Shown one piece after another: positions 46,681 to 57,141 of a stretch of 64,000 nucleotides of DNA. The notes below the pieces were generated by a model, which was given only the letters and a program-made list of their open reading frames with translations, was not told where the DNA came from and ran no database searches. Every line of letters begins with the position of its first letter. The stretch's first letter is position 1. Source of the stretch: Dendrobium chrysotoxum (taxonomy: Eukaryota > Streptophyta > Magnoliopsida > Asparagales > Orchidaceae); contig CM034315.1 of the NCBI GenBank assembly GCA_019925795.1, forward strand, positions 310,001 through 374,000, in the 5' to 3' direction. The position numbers and the translations under genes are program-made.

Positions 46681-47930
46681 CGAATATTCCTTCAAGAAGA
46701 ATATAATGAATTCTTTTTCAAAATATATGCAGATGATCTTTTAACAGTTTGGGACACAACCTTCTCCAACGTACTAAGATTTTAAAGGTCAAGAAAAGAG
46801 ACTTTTGTAACTACACACTCTAATAAGTTGAGCCAGAGCAACTTAAAGTATTTCAATAGCCTGAAGCTTAAGGTTCGAATGGTTGTAAAAGGCCGGATCC
46901 AATACGCCCAAATATGGTTGGATCGCTGCCAGCTCCGTCTACTCAACAGTTATAAGAAAGGTCGTAATAGCAAAACCCCCACTTCGTCAACCCATTAGTA
47001 GGGACTGAAGGAAATATGAAGGCTTATTCAACTCGATAAGTTCAAATTATCGTGATCTACTAAATTCTCTTGATCGACTAGAGAATCAAAGTTACAGTGG
47101 GAAGGATGAGTCGTGAATAACTACCGAATGCTCGCAGGCTCTAAACCTTCAACTACAAAGGAGAACTCCAAATCTATTAACTTTAGTAGATTCAGTATTA
47201 GGAGCGTATTTCCCATAGCTCCAGTTTAAAGCCAAAATGGGTGTAAGAGGTCGGATCTAATAAGCCCAAATATGGCTGGATCGCTGGCAGCTCCAACTAC
47301 TTAATAAGCTATAAGAAAGGCCGTAGTAGAAGAACCCCCATATCAGCAACCAGAGGATGAAGAGCTATCAAATTCTAGCTCACCCAATCTGATGAACTTA
47401 AGTGACTCGGATTGAAGTCTCCTCAACTAGTTAAGGATTAAAATACTACATATATTTGGTACCATCAACTAAATCCAAAAACCTATAAATCCTTTAACAT
47501 ATCCATAAAGCATCAAGCGAGGGTTGAAGGAACTTTTCTCCAACAAGTCCATCAAAGCACAAAGTAAAGGAGTGAAGAAATTATCCCAAAGTTCATGAAA
47601 AGCTTCAAGCGAGACTAAGAGGATCTTGTCATCAACTAGTCCATTATGCACAAAGCTCTAGACCGATGACTTCTCTCCACAGACCTAATATAAATCTAAA
47701 AGGTTTAGGTCTCCAGCATCTACTCCAACAATCCTGCCGAAGTAGGAAGCATAGGGCTAGAGGTATAAAAATCACCTGACAATTCAGTAAATATAAATCA
47801 TGTAATCCTCCACCAATGTCCACAGCATAAAGCACAGGGTAGAAAGCACCAAAATATTAAGACTCAAGCTAAAGCTATGAAAAGAAGCATCCTGAATGAT
47901 GCCTATAAATATCCCTGAGGACTGGGGTAT
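46681..47930 (+). repeat. Non-coding region with ~358-bp-spaced direct repeat
   Basis: A block containing GGATCGCTG(C/G)CAGCTCC, preceded by CCCAAATATGG and followed by TATAAGAAAGG(T/C)CGTA, occurs near 46,890-46,990 and again near 47,248-47,345. No reading frame is supported. Together with the hairpins it forms a long 3' untranslated region. Confidence 0.65.
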
Positions 47931-47995
47931 TTTAAATATTTATTTGGGTTAACATCGCACTGCGTGCCGAGATCCCCAAATAAATATTTAAAATT
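47931..47995 (+). repeat. Fourth, dispersed copy of the long hairpin
   Basis: Same left arm, GACATCG-like centre and right arm as the three copies at 46.4-46.7 kb, preceded by the same ACTGGGGTA-type word. It is separated from them by about 1.25 kb. Confidence 0.85.
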
Positions 47996-48561
47996 TTGCC
48001 AAGATACAATCAGGGGAGAGAAGAATGCAAAAAATTCTCCTTAAAAATTAATGTACAATCATCACAAGGTACACTTTAGGTAAAATACAATCCATACTAG
48101 AGGTAGCAGAGTTCCACTAACTGATGAATCTATAAAATTCGAGAAAATTCTAAACAGAGCCAGCAACTATAAGCAGAAATACTATATCTATACATGATTG
48201 CGACAGAGAAAGATGTTGAGCCGTTATAAAAATACTGAAACTAAAGTGATAGTGGTAGAAAAAGTAGAGCAAGAAGTGGTAATGCTATATGCTATCATCA
48301 ATCTATAAAGTGACGCTCTAAGGACCTAAGTAGAAAGTATTATATCAATCTCTTATAGGTCTCTACTTGACAAGAGTCAATATGTCAATCATGTTATTGA
48401 CTACAAGCATATTCAAAGATCTATAAAGGTACAAAGATAGACTCTTGGTGATCTATAAAATGAAAGCCTCTATGTGATATCTAGAGCAAATATACAGAGA
48501 TCCACAGGGTCAATCAGCTTGCAACAAACATGATTCGCTCTAAATACATACCACATTTATT
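47996..48561 (+). other. 3' untranslated region before the polypurine tract
   Basis: No reading frame or repeat recognised. It leads into the polypurine tract of the Tat element. Confidence 0.4.
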
Positions 48562-48568
48562 GGGGGGC
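48562..48568 (+). other. Polypurine tract of the Tat element
   Basis: ATTGGGGGGCATT directly precedes TGTTGACCCC at 48,572, the usual arrangement of a plus-strand primer next to an LTR start. Confidence 0.65.
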
Positions 48569-48689
48569 ATTTGTTGACCCCTAAGCTATAGCCAAAATGA
48601 AAGAAATAAAAAAAATATATATTTAATATAATTTTTGGCCTAAATCAATACCCGCCTCTGCCATACCTACTCAAATCCCATATTTCTAC

Positions 48690-49280
48690 TACAGTCATGT
48701 CTCGCCGTCGCTATAATGCCCCAGTTCTATGGTGGCACCGAAGTCTTAAGCCCATATCCGTGTGCCTGAGACCCATAATTGCTTGCTCTGTTCATGTCAC
48801 TAAAAGCCCTGTGAATGAAGCCTTCAGCTTCTCTTTCGTTCGCTACCTGCATGAGAGCTTCCGAACTCCACCTGACCTCTTCTTCTTTAACCTCCACACC
48901 AGCAGCCGACCGAAGCTTCTAATCCTTCAGCTCTTCCGATCTTCTACCTAAATCTCCCATTGCTGAGCTTCAATCTCTGGCTCCAACTCCAAAGCTGATT
49001 GCCTTAGCCCCTTCCAACAGAGCTCGCAAACTCTCCGACCCTCCTCCTTCCTCAAGCCACATTCAACCGAATCCCTAGTCACCTGGCTGAAACTGACGTC
49101 CAAAGCCGTTACCATCGCAAGCCTTGTACCCTCACACCTCAAACTCCATTCATCTTCTTTAGCTCCGGTTGAGCCCTTGCAGCCGACGCCTCATCCTCTC
49201 CCCATTCTGACCTCATTTGACCTAGCCCCATCTCTGTCGACGTCTCCCTCTCATAGACGACTCTTCAGGCTATCTCCTAT
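48690..49280 (+). other. C-rich coding-like tract, no gene recognised
   Basis: An island of C-rich, pyrimidine-biased sequence within AT-rich surroundings. The frame starting 48,697 gives 84 codons beginning MSRRRYNAPVLWWHRSLKP, and a further Pro/Ser/Leu-rich frame follows. No domain recognised. It could be a captured host fragment or the composition of the LTR itself. Confidence 0.35.
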
Positions 49281-49479
49281 CCATCTGCCTTTAGTTAATT
49301 AGGTATATATTTATTTTAGTTATGAGTTGTATTAATTATAGTTATTATTAGTAATACTATAAAACTTTATATATATATAATCTTAATGTTAATAATTTTT
49401 ATTACTATTAGCATTATTATTATCATTTTTTATTTTATTATTAATATTGATTCTAAATAGGTATATATATACAAAAAAA

Positions 49480-49665
49480 GAGAAAAAGATGAAAAAAGGA
49501 AAATACAAAAAAAAAAAAAAACTAAAAAATAAAAAAAGAGATTTTAAAAGAAAAAAAAAGAAAGAAAAAAATTCAAAAAAAAAAAAGAGAGAGAGGAAAG
49601 TTTAAAAAAAAAATGAGAAAAAGAAATTAAAAAAGAAGAGATATTCAAAAAAAAGAAGAGAAGTT
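49480..49665 (+). repeat. A/G-only purine tract
   Basis: About 185 bases almost entirely A and G, with many A runs broken by GAGA words. It may have arisen by slippage. No gene. Confidence 0.85.
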
Positions 49666-49761
49666 TTGTGCATCGTCGTCGCCGCCTCTCCATAAAGGTA
49701 TAACCTCCTCAACTCAAAATCTTGCATTCTGCGTTCATGTCAAGTTGGAAAATCGCCCATA

Positions 49762-49989
49762 CACGCTTTTTTCTAGCGTGGTGGGAAGGGAACCCGGTGC
49801 GACTCCTATGACGAAGCAGGTAAACCCCGTACATGCTTTTTTCTAGCGTGGTAGAGATAAATATAAAAACTGTGCATTTTAAAATAGGTACCGAAGACCC
49901 ATACACGCCTTTCTCTGATGTGGTGGGATTGAAGATTTTATGGCCATGGTGTCATCCGACACATATCATACATGCTTTTCTCTAGCGTG
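49762..49989 (+). repeat. Four hairpin repeats in the 3' LTR
   Basis: Each copy contains CACGCTTTTTTCTAGCGTG or a close variant, followed by GTGGGA-like sequence. Copies start at 49,762, 49,832, 49,904 and 49,971, a period of about 70 bp. The stem is CACGC with GCGTG. Copies 2 and 4 have CATGC, keeping a G:U-type pair in RNA. Confidence 0.8.
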
Positions 49990-52686
49990 GCGGGAGGCCC
50001 AATTTTTAATAGTTTCAAAGGGGAGACACCGGGAGGCTGCCAAAAATTACACTGAACAAGGGACTTGATTGAACTCAAAAGGAAAATAGAGGTCTTGGAC
50101 TTGGACTCAAACTTGTGAACCTTTGAGCAAGATTGAACTTGAATTGAACAAAGAATTCAAATTAAAATTAAATTAAATTTGAACTTAAGTAGATGATAAA
50201 GAACGACAAAGGGCTTAAATTCAAATAGACTAAGTGCAAAATACTTGGGTTTGATTTGAACTTGAAAAGGATGACAGGGGACTTGAACAGTGAGCGACGA
50301 ATTGAATTCAAATGACTTTGAGCTTGACTTGAATTTGGGACATAAATAAAATGATTAATCAATAAAGAGCTTGACTTGAATAATGACATCAAATCTCCAA
50401 TGGAATGATAAGGAGTTATCATTTCAATTTGAATGCAAAGTCTAATTAAGGAAAATTTGAATCATTCAAATCTCATGCAAGAAATGATGTAATGATTTTT
50501 AGATGAATATTAAGAAAATTGTAAGAATGGTTAAGATGCTAGCATCAAGAAATAATTACAAGCAATGACCTATGATGAATATAATCTCTATATCTCACAC
50601 ATAAGAGCAAATAATATGAACTTGATGAGTAAGGATAGTTGCAATGGGGATATTTATAAAAGATATACAAATGAATGTAGCGATGTCTCCACTATCAACA
50701 ACAATTCAACATACAAGCAAATACATTAGACCTCGCAAGCAGGGATGATGATAAATGAACTATAAATGCAACAAATCCCCCCTACAAACCAATGACAGTT
50801 GTCTTAAGGATGCAGACGATATTCCCCACAAGCACTGGAAGATATGTGCAGTAAATGTGGCAACATCTCTACCACTCACAATCATGCAGCAATAAGCAAA
50901 TAAAAGACTACAGTCTCTTTCAAGTTTTGAAGATTGATGTGCTATGAGCATAGCAAATTACTAGCTAATAGCATGAAGAAATTGTTGATGGATATAACTT
51001 AGTTAGCAGTCAACATCAACATGCGAATGAACACACTAAGCTTTCCATGAGTGATGAAGCAATTGTAGATATATCGCAAGGATGAGTCCTTTACAAGCAC
51101 ATGAAAGTTGAGGGAGAAAGCTCACCTAGTCATTAGCTTTAGCTTGCAGATGAATAATTAACTCGTCCACAAAATAGTGGAACTCCCTACAAACATACAA
51201 ATGCAGCATATAGTAGATCCCAGGATGTTCATACAGTGAGTACATCGATATCCTACAGACAGCAGTCAAAGATCTGCAACACATAATTTCTCTACAAATG
51301 CAGATGTATGCACCACATGCCACATGTGGGTAGATGCAAAAAAGACTTCAATAAATGCAATATCTTGTAGTCAATTTTAATCTATGAATGAATACATCTA
51401 CCTGCCTACTTGTAGTAGTAACGGATATGCTGCATAGACCAAAGGTCATAGTCAAATGCATAAAGAACACAACAAATGCAAATTCCTACGAGCTTCTGTA
51501 GAAGGCCTGGTGTACATCTAATATGTTGCCCACAAGCAAAGTGAAAGAAGATTATAGTAAATGTAAGCACCTATGGGTTAAAGCAGGAGATTTGTTAGTG
51601 CACTACAAGTTACCTGCAGAAAGCAACTGGCAGTGCACGACAGTCTACCTATACAAAATGGGCAAAAGACTATAGTACGACGCCACGCTACCTATTCTAC
51701 AACATGTATATAAGCAGACAGAAGGCATGTACAAACTTCCAAATACAACGCTACATTCAAATGAGGGTTTCCCATATAACTGAGCAGCATCAAATATTCC
51801 TAAAAATATCCCCGCACGTGCACCGTAATATGTATGCACATAGATACACAAAAATGCACATGTAACTATACAATCACATGGGCCCCGATGAGCGTGTTAT
51901 GGGTACACATGTGACATCTAGGGATGCTACACGGGTTAATAAATAAACCCCAGTTTGAGCATGATCCTTCTATATGGATAGATAGAAGTTGACATGGCTT
52001 GAATTATTAAACAAATATATGATCAAGATATTAACCAGAATATCTATCTTATACGTTCATAGAAATGTATATATAGTAATACACCCACATGGGCCCCCGC
52101 GAGTGTGTTATAGGTATACACGTGATGTCTAAGATGTTACACGGGTCAAACAATAAACCCAGGTTCGAGCTCGATCCATCTATACGGGTAAATAGGAGCA
52201 ACCCATGGATTCACCCTGGGTCTATAAGGTCCCCTTGGACAAAGCAACCCATGGATTCTTACAAGGATCCTTCTGTCAGGTTGGGTCAACTACCTCCTCT
52301 GACTAAGTAGACCAGGGACCATGATGGCCTAAGATGACGGAACCATGGGATCTTGATCAGGTCCATCATCGATTCCCCCACCATCCACTTTAAGTATATG
52401 ATGGTGAAATCTCTAATATTAAATATCAAATCTCCAAATTCTGAATGTTCATGCTGCTACTATATGCCAGATAACATGTATCTCTATGTATCTGATTGAC
52501 GACTAGCCTTAATCAAAAGTTCTCTCTTGCTATCGGGAGGGGTAATTAACTAAGAGGCTTGTGCCTATAGGAAACTAGAACTCAGATCATAAAGTCCTCA
52601 CAAAAATGAGGGTAAAATCTCTGGGTAGTGTCTTATCTACAAACCCATCTGCCTTCCTAAATTTACCCCGAAACTTAACCCGTCAA

Positions 52687-52712
52687 CCCCCCCCCCCCCC
52701 CCCCCCCCCCCC
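52687..52712 (+). repeat. 26-base poly-C tract
   Basis: An uninterrupted C run in the 3' LTR. At the matching place in the 5' LTR (near 41,670) there are only six C. The expansion happened after insertion, or the run length is an assembly or sequencing artefact. Confidence 0.9.
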
Positions 52713-52762
52713 TCTCAAAGAAAGCAATGGGGGAGTCTGGGGTCGATTTTTTGGAGCCCACA

Positions 52763-54457
52763 AACCTTTATATAGGATGGAACCTAAGGAGCTTCATGAG
52801 TTGAAGGTTTAGTTTTAGGAGTTAGTTGATAAGGGATTTGCCCATCAAAGTGTGTCTTCATGGGAGCACCTGTACTATTTCTAAAGAAAAAGGGTGGTAC
52901 GATATGCTTGTGCATTGATTATATGGAGTCAAATAAAATCACTATAAAAATATGTATCATCTACCATAGATTGATGATCTATTTGATCAGTTTGTTGGAT
53001 CTTCTGTATTTTCTAAGATTGATAAGTAATATGGATATTATCAGGTGAAGGTGAGAGAGGCTGATGTGATGAAGACTGCTTTCAATACTCGATATAGGCA
53101 CTATGAGTTTTTAGTCATGCTTTTTAGGTGACTAATGCTCCAGTTGTCTTTATGTATTTGATGAATAGAGTTTTAATAGATTATCTGAATCAATTTGTGA
53201 TAATAATCATAGATGATATTTTGGTTTATTCTACTTCTAAGGAAGATCATGCCAGACATTTGAGGATTATGTTGGAAACTTTGAGGCAGCATTAGTTATA
53301 CACAAAATTCTCTAAATATAAATTTTGACTAAGTATTTCTTTTCTAAGGCACATGGTGAGTAGTGCAGGTATTTCTGTAGATCACCAAAAAATTCATGCA
53401 GTTATTGATTGACTAAGGCCTACTCATGTATTTGCGATACATAGTATCTTGGGTATGTATGGATATTATTGGAAGTTCGTGAAAGAATTTTCTCAAAATT
53501 TTGCACCTATAATGAGACTGACTCAAAAGTCAGTAGCTTTAGTCTGGACAACTAAGTGTGAGGAAAAATTTTAGAGATTAAGGAATTGTTTGATTTCTGC
53601 TCCATTTTTTACTCTTTTATTTAATATAAAAGGATTTTAGGTATTCTGTGATGATTCACTGAAGGGATTGGAATGTGTATTAATGCAGCATGGGAATGTG
53701 ATAGCCTATGCTTCTAGATAATTGAAGCCACATGAGAGAAATTATCCAATGCAAGACCTGGAACTTACTACTATGATTTTTGCTCTAAAGATCTAGAGAT
53801 ATTATCTATACAATCTCATGTAAGATTTTTATTAATCATTAGAATATAAAGTAAATATTTACTAAGAAGAATCTGAATATGAGATAAAAGAGATAGTTTG
53901 AGTAGATTAAAGACTATGATTGACTATTCAATTCAGCCTGAGAAGGCTAATATGGTGGTAAATATTCTGAGCAGGAAATCTTTTGGATTATCATGTATTC
54001 ATCTTACTTATGATGAGTGTTTGATATTGGATATATAAAGATTACAATTGGAGGTGATTTCTTCTATTGATCAAGATTCAAGTATATTGATTCAGATGAT
54101 TATTCAACCTTCTCTACAAGAAATAATTCATGAATCTCAAAAATTAGCTATATAATATTTGAAGTTGATTATTAGATCAAAGCTGGTATGAAACCTAAAT
54201 TATGAGTATATAATTTTGGTATTATTTTTTATAAGAATAGATTATGGGTCCTTATTTTTGGAGATTTAAGATGAGAGATTCTACATGAGGCTCACCAATT
54301 ATGCTACACTGTTCACCCAAGAAGCCGTAAAATATATAGTGATTTGAAAGATATATTTTGGTGGCCTGTATTGAAAAAGAATATTGCAAATTTTATTTCA
54401 AAATGTGAAACATGTCAATTAGTGAAGGTAGAGTATCAATAACCGAGAGGTTTTGTC
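52763..54457 (+). pseudogene. Tekay-like RT, RNase H and integrase start, 3' half of the split pol
   Basis: Resumes exactly at the frame broken at 39,106: PLYRMEPKELHELK, then WGAPVLFLKKKGGTICLCIDY, KIDK.YGYYQVKVRE, ADVMKTAFNTRYRHYEF, catalytic IIDDILVYSTSKEDH with the DD pair intact (about 53,205), FSKYKF, ILGMYGYYWKFVKEFS, the RNase H motifs VFCDDS and VIAYASR.LKPHERNYP, LEL, and the integrase zinc-binding region CETCQLVKVEYQ (54,400). It stops at 54,457 where another element begins. Many stops are TAG or TAA at positions expected to be CAG or CAA, as with C-to-T decay. Confidence 0.9.
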
Positions 54458-56080
54458 ACGCCCTATAATCTAATTTGAAAAAGTTCTTTCTTTTATCTTT
54501 TATTAAACAAAAACCAAAGTTATCTAATTCCATTTTTCAATAATATTTGTTGGTGGAACTTGGTCACCTTTACTTTCAAAAGATCCTGGGTTATAATTAA
54601 GTAGCTCTTACCATATAGACTTTTGATATTTTATATTTCATTTGATGATTGTTTAAATTGATTGCATAGTAAAAATTGTATACTTTTCATAGGTTTCTTT
54701 CTTATATGTGCTTGTGCTTGAATTTTGATTAGACTCTTAAGAATGAAAATTCTTCTACTCATAATTAAAAAATAAAATTTAGAAATAAATAACATAGAAG
54801 GATAATCACTTTAAAAAAGTAAACCAGAGATTGTCCGGGGTCTCATGCATATCTTTATATTTATATCCTTATTTTACACATCTCCACCCGAGGTTAGAGT
54901 TCAGATAATTCGACCTATGAGAATGAGATGCTGAGCTTGGGAAAGTCTAGTCTTCCAAAAAAGTATTTTTTAGGCCTTTTTAAAGGATTTCAAGCATTTA
55001 TTATTTGTGGTATTTCAACTAGCATGCATTACATTAGAAATAAAGTAAAATTATAACTTAATTACATCAGTTCTAGAAGCATACTACTATTCATAGGTAT
55101 ATAGCCACTTAGAAGTTTCTCTAGATGTCGGTCCTAAATTAAAAAAAAAAACTAAAACAATAACCAACCCATCTTTCATAAGACAAGATATCATAATTTT
55201 GAGATAATTATGTGATTTAGATGGCTTTCATCTCTAGGTGCATGTAAGCCCAAAAAATCATACACTGCACTTAGAATATATTTGGGTTACTATATCTAGC
55301 TTTTCAAGTAGACCTCAAATTATAAGTCCTCACCCTCTGGAATAATAATCCCAAATATATATTAAAATGCCAACTCAAATATAAAATCTTCTCTCTAAAA
55401 TATTAAAGCCCAAGTTAGGATAGATTGGAGTGTTTCTAGGAGTTCTTCGAATCTTAAAGTGCTCCCTACCCTTAGATCCTTTGGCTTCTAGAAAGAACTG
55501 TTCCAAATTGACCCAATCCCCTTTGAAAATCCCTCACCTTGTAGCCTTGTCTTAATCACTAAAAATTAAAAAATATATATTCACCACTACTTTAATTAAG
55601 AGTTTTCCTAGGATGTAATTAACTATAAAGGCTTACCTTTATGAGAAATTTATAACCCAAGATTAAAATATACCCTATCTCATTCTCAGAAGGTAGGACA
55701 AAAATCTATGGAAACATAGACATTTCTATAAAACCCCTTTTTGTGTTCAAATTACTTCATAAAATATCATTTTCATCTCTCAGGGTGATATGATATGATC
55801 ATTGTGATATTTAACAACAAAAATGGAGAATTTTTGAAATTCCATTTTCATCTGTAAATACTATTATGGAATAACATTTTTATCTTTCGAGATAATATGT
55901 TATTCCTCTATTTATATTTAATTATAAAAGTGAATGATTTCTAAAACCCGATTGTTGTATTTGAATACATTATAGAATATCATTTCAATTTTTTGAGATG
56001 GTACATTTTTCTCAATGCTATATTCGATCATAAGAATAAGAGTACCCCAAATTTGCATGAATTTTAAATTATAGATTTTT
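54455..56080 (+). mobile_element. Family-F LTR in plus orientation
   Basis: Begins TGTCACGCCC directly where the Tekay integrase breaks off, and is followed by a primer-binding-like site. Its reverse complement aligns with 13.1-14.7 kb and 59.5-61.1 kb; shared landmarks (in their sense) are CCGACATCTAGAG, a GCATGCTAGTTGA word, and the ATCCTGGGTTATAATTAAG block. Three hairpins at about 105-bp spacing lie between 55,764 and 56,010. Confidence 0.65.
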
Positions 56081-56081
56081 C

Positions 56082-56097
56082 TGGCGACTCCAATAGG
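56082..56097 (+). other. Putative primer-binding site after the family-F LTR
   Basis: TTTCTGGCGACTCC corresponds in position and sequence to TTTCTAGTGACTCT after the Tat 5' LTR at 41,724, and both are followed by a CCTTTCTCC/TCTCTTTCC word. This supports a Tat-related identity for family F. Confidence 0.55.
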
Positions 56098-56595
56098 AAA
56101 GGTTCCTTTCTCCATCTTTAATAGTGGCTAAATATTTTCTTATACCGGTAGTATTCGAGATTACCTTTCTCCCGTCAATTACCTTATCCTTTTCTTCCTT
56201 GGGTAAGCGTGATCAACATTTAAAAGTTTGAGAGGTGAGTTAGGGAACTTTTAAATAATAAAAATTTTAGTCTTTAGCATCCCTTGCCAAGTTGATTGGT
56301 ATAAGGAGAGTGCTAAGCAAAAATTCTTTCAAAATTTTCATTGATTGTTTGTAGATTCTAGGAACCTTGTACTATATGAAAGTCTAATATATTTGATTCT
56401 AAAATCTAGAAATATCTAAAAAATAAAAGCTAAAACTTTTCTTTAAAAATAAAATTTTGTTCCTCATTGGTATATGTTATAATTATAGCCCTTTATAACT
56501 CAATAAATATCATGAGATTATAAAATTTTCAAAATTCAAGAATCAATCATTTCTAAGAAAATTAATTTGGTTATTTTTTAATTATAGAGAGAGTA

Positions 56596-56949
56596 ATGGC
56601 CAGCAAACTGATCTTTTCTTTTGATAAGACTCTCATTGTTGAGGAAATGGAATCAGTTAACATTATTCAGTATTGTATGGGGTTTTAGTCTATTCTAATA
56701 TCACTTAACGGTGAAAAGGTGGTTGTTTTGATTACTGATGAGAAAATGAAGGCTCCTTTAGTGGAGTTAGTGATTGGGTTAGGGTATGATTCTTTCATCC
56801 CAAAGAAGAGGGTTGTTATTGCCGCTGTACCCATCACTCCCCTACTGATGGATGATAAGAAACTAAATGAGGTTATTGGTGCAGTATCTTTTGTGTTTGA
56901 GATTGGCTCTACCTCTATATCTGAATTATCATTTAAAAGCAAGTCTTAG
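56596..56949 (+). pseudogene. Leader ORF of the family-F element
   Basis: 117 codons in one frame with a single in-frame TAG at 56,686; the part after it (56,719-56,949) is open. It starts MASKLIFSFDKTLIVEEMES and includes KVVVLITDEKMKAPLVELV, DSFIPKKRVVIAAVPITP. It lies about 500 bp after the primer-binding site, where gag or a leader ORF would be. Composition is clearly coding-like. No domain recognised. The surrounding element is cut at 57,141 by another LTR. Confidence 0.6.
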
Positions 56950-57141
56950 AAGAAGAATTACCTTAGGAGAGTCAGAAGGAAGGTCATGAAAGAAAGACTA
57001 AGTTGAGTAGTATAAGACTGAGGCTCGTGAGAAATAACCTATTCCTCCTACTTCTCCTTTCCTTGGTGAAAGCCGCCTCCACCCCCTTTCTACTACAAAA
57101 GGGGAGGAGAATGTAGGTAGGTTAGCTCATTCTCCACCATG

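Larger units (their letters stand above)
39109..52762 (+). mobile_element. Tat/Ogre-lineage Ty3/gypsy retrotransposon, 13.65 kb
   Basis: Ends are TG at 39,109 and CA at 52,761-52,762, flanked by AACCT on both sides (39,104-39,108; 52,763-52,767). Removing the element and one AACCT restores the interrupted Tekay reading frame, so the borders are secure. The order is LTR, primer-binding site, leader ORF, gag/protease remains, RT, RNase H, a second RNase H, integrase, a long structured non-coding region, polypurine tract and LTR. The extra RNase H after the normal one is diagnostic of the Tat lineage. All coding parts carry stops or frameshifts. Confidence 0.9.
48572..52762 (+). mobile_element. 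3' LTR of the Tat-lineage element (left border provisional)
   Basis: The right half, from about 50.9 kb, aligns with the 5' LTR and ends identically. The left half (48,572-50,560) has no evident counterpart in the 5' LTR. It holds a C-rich tract (48,690-49,280), a purine tract (49,480-49,665) and a hairpin repeat. Either the 5' LTR lost about 1.6-2 kb or the left half was inserted. A 200-bp segment with GGGCCCC and GTGTTATRGGTA is duplicated at 51,887 and 52,091. Confidence 0.6.
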
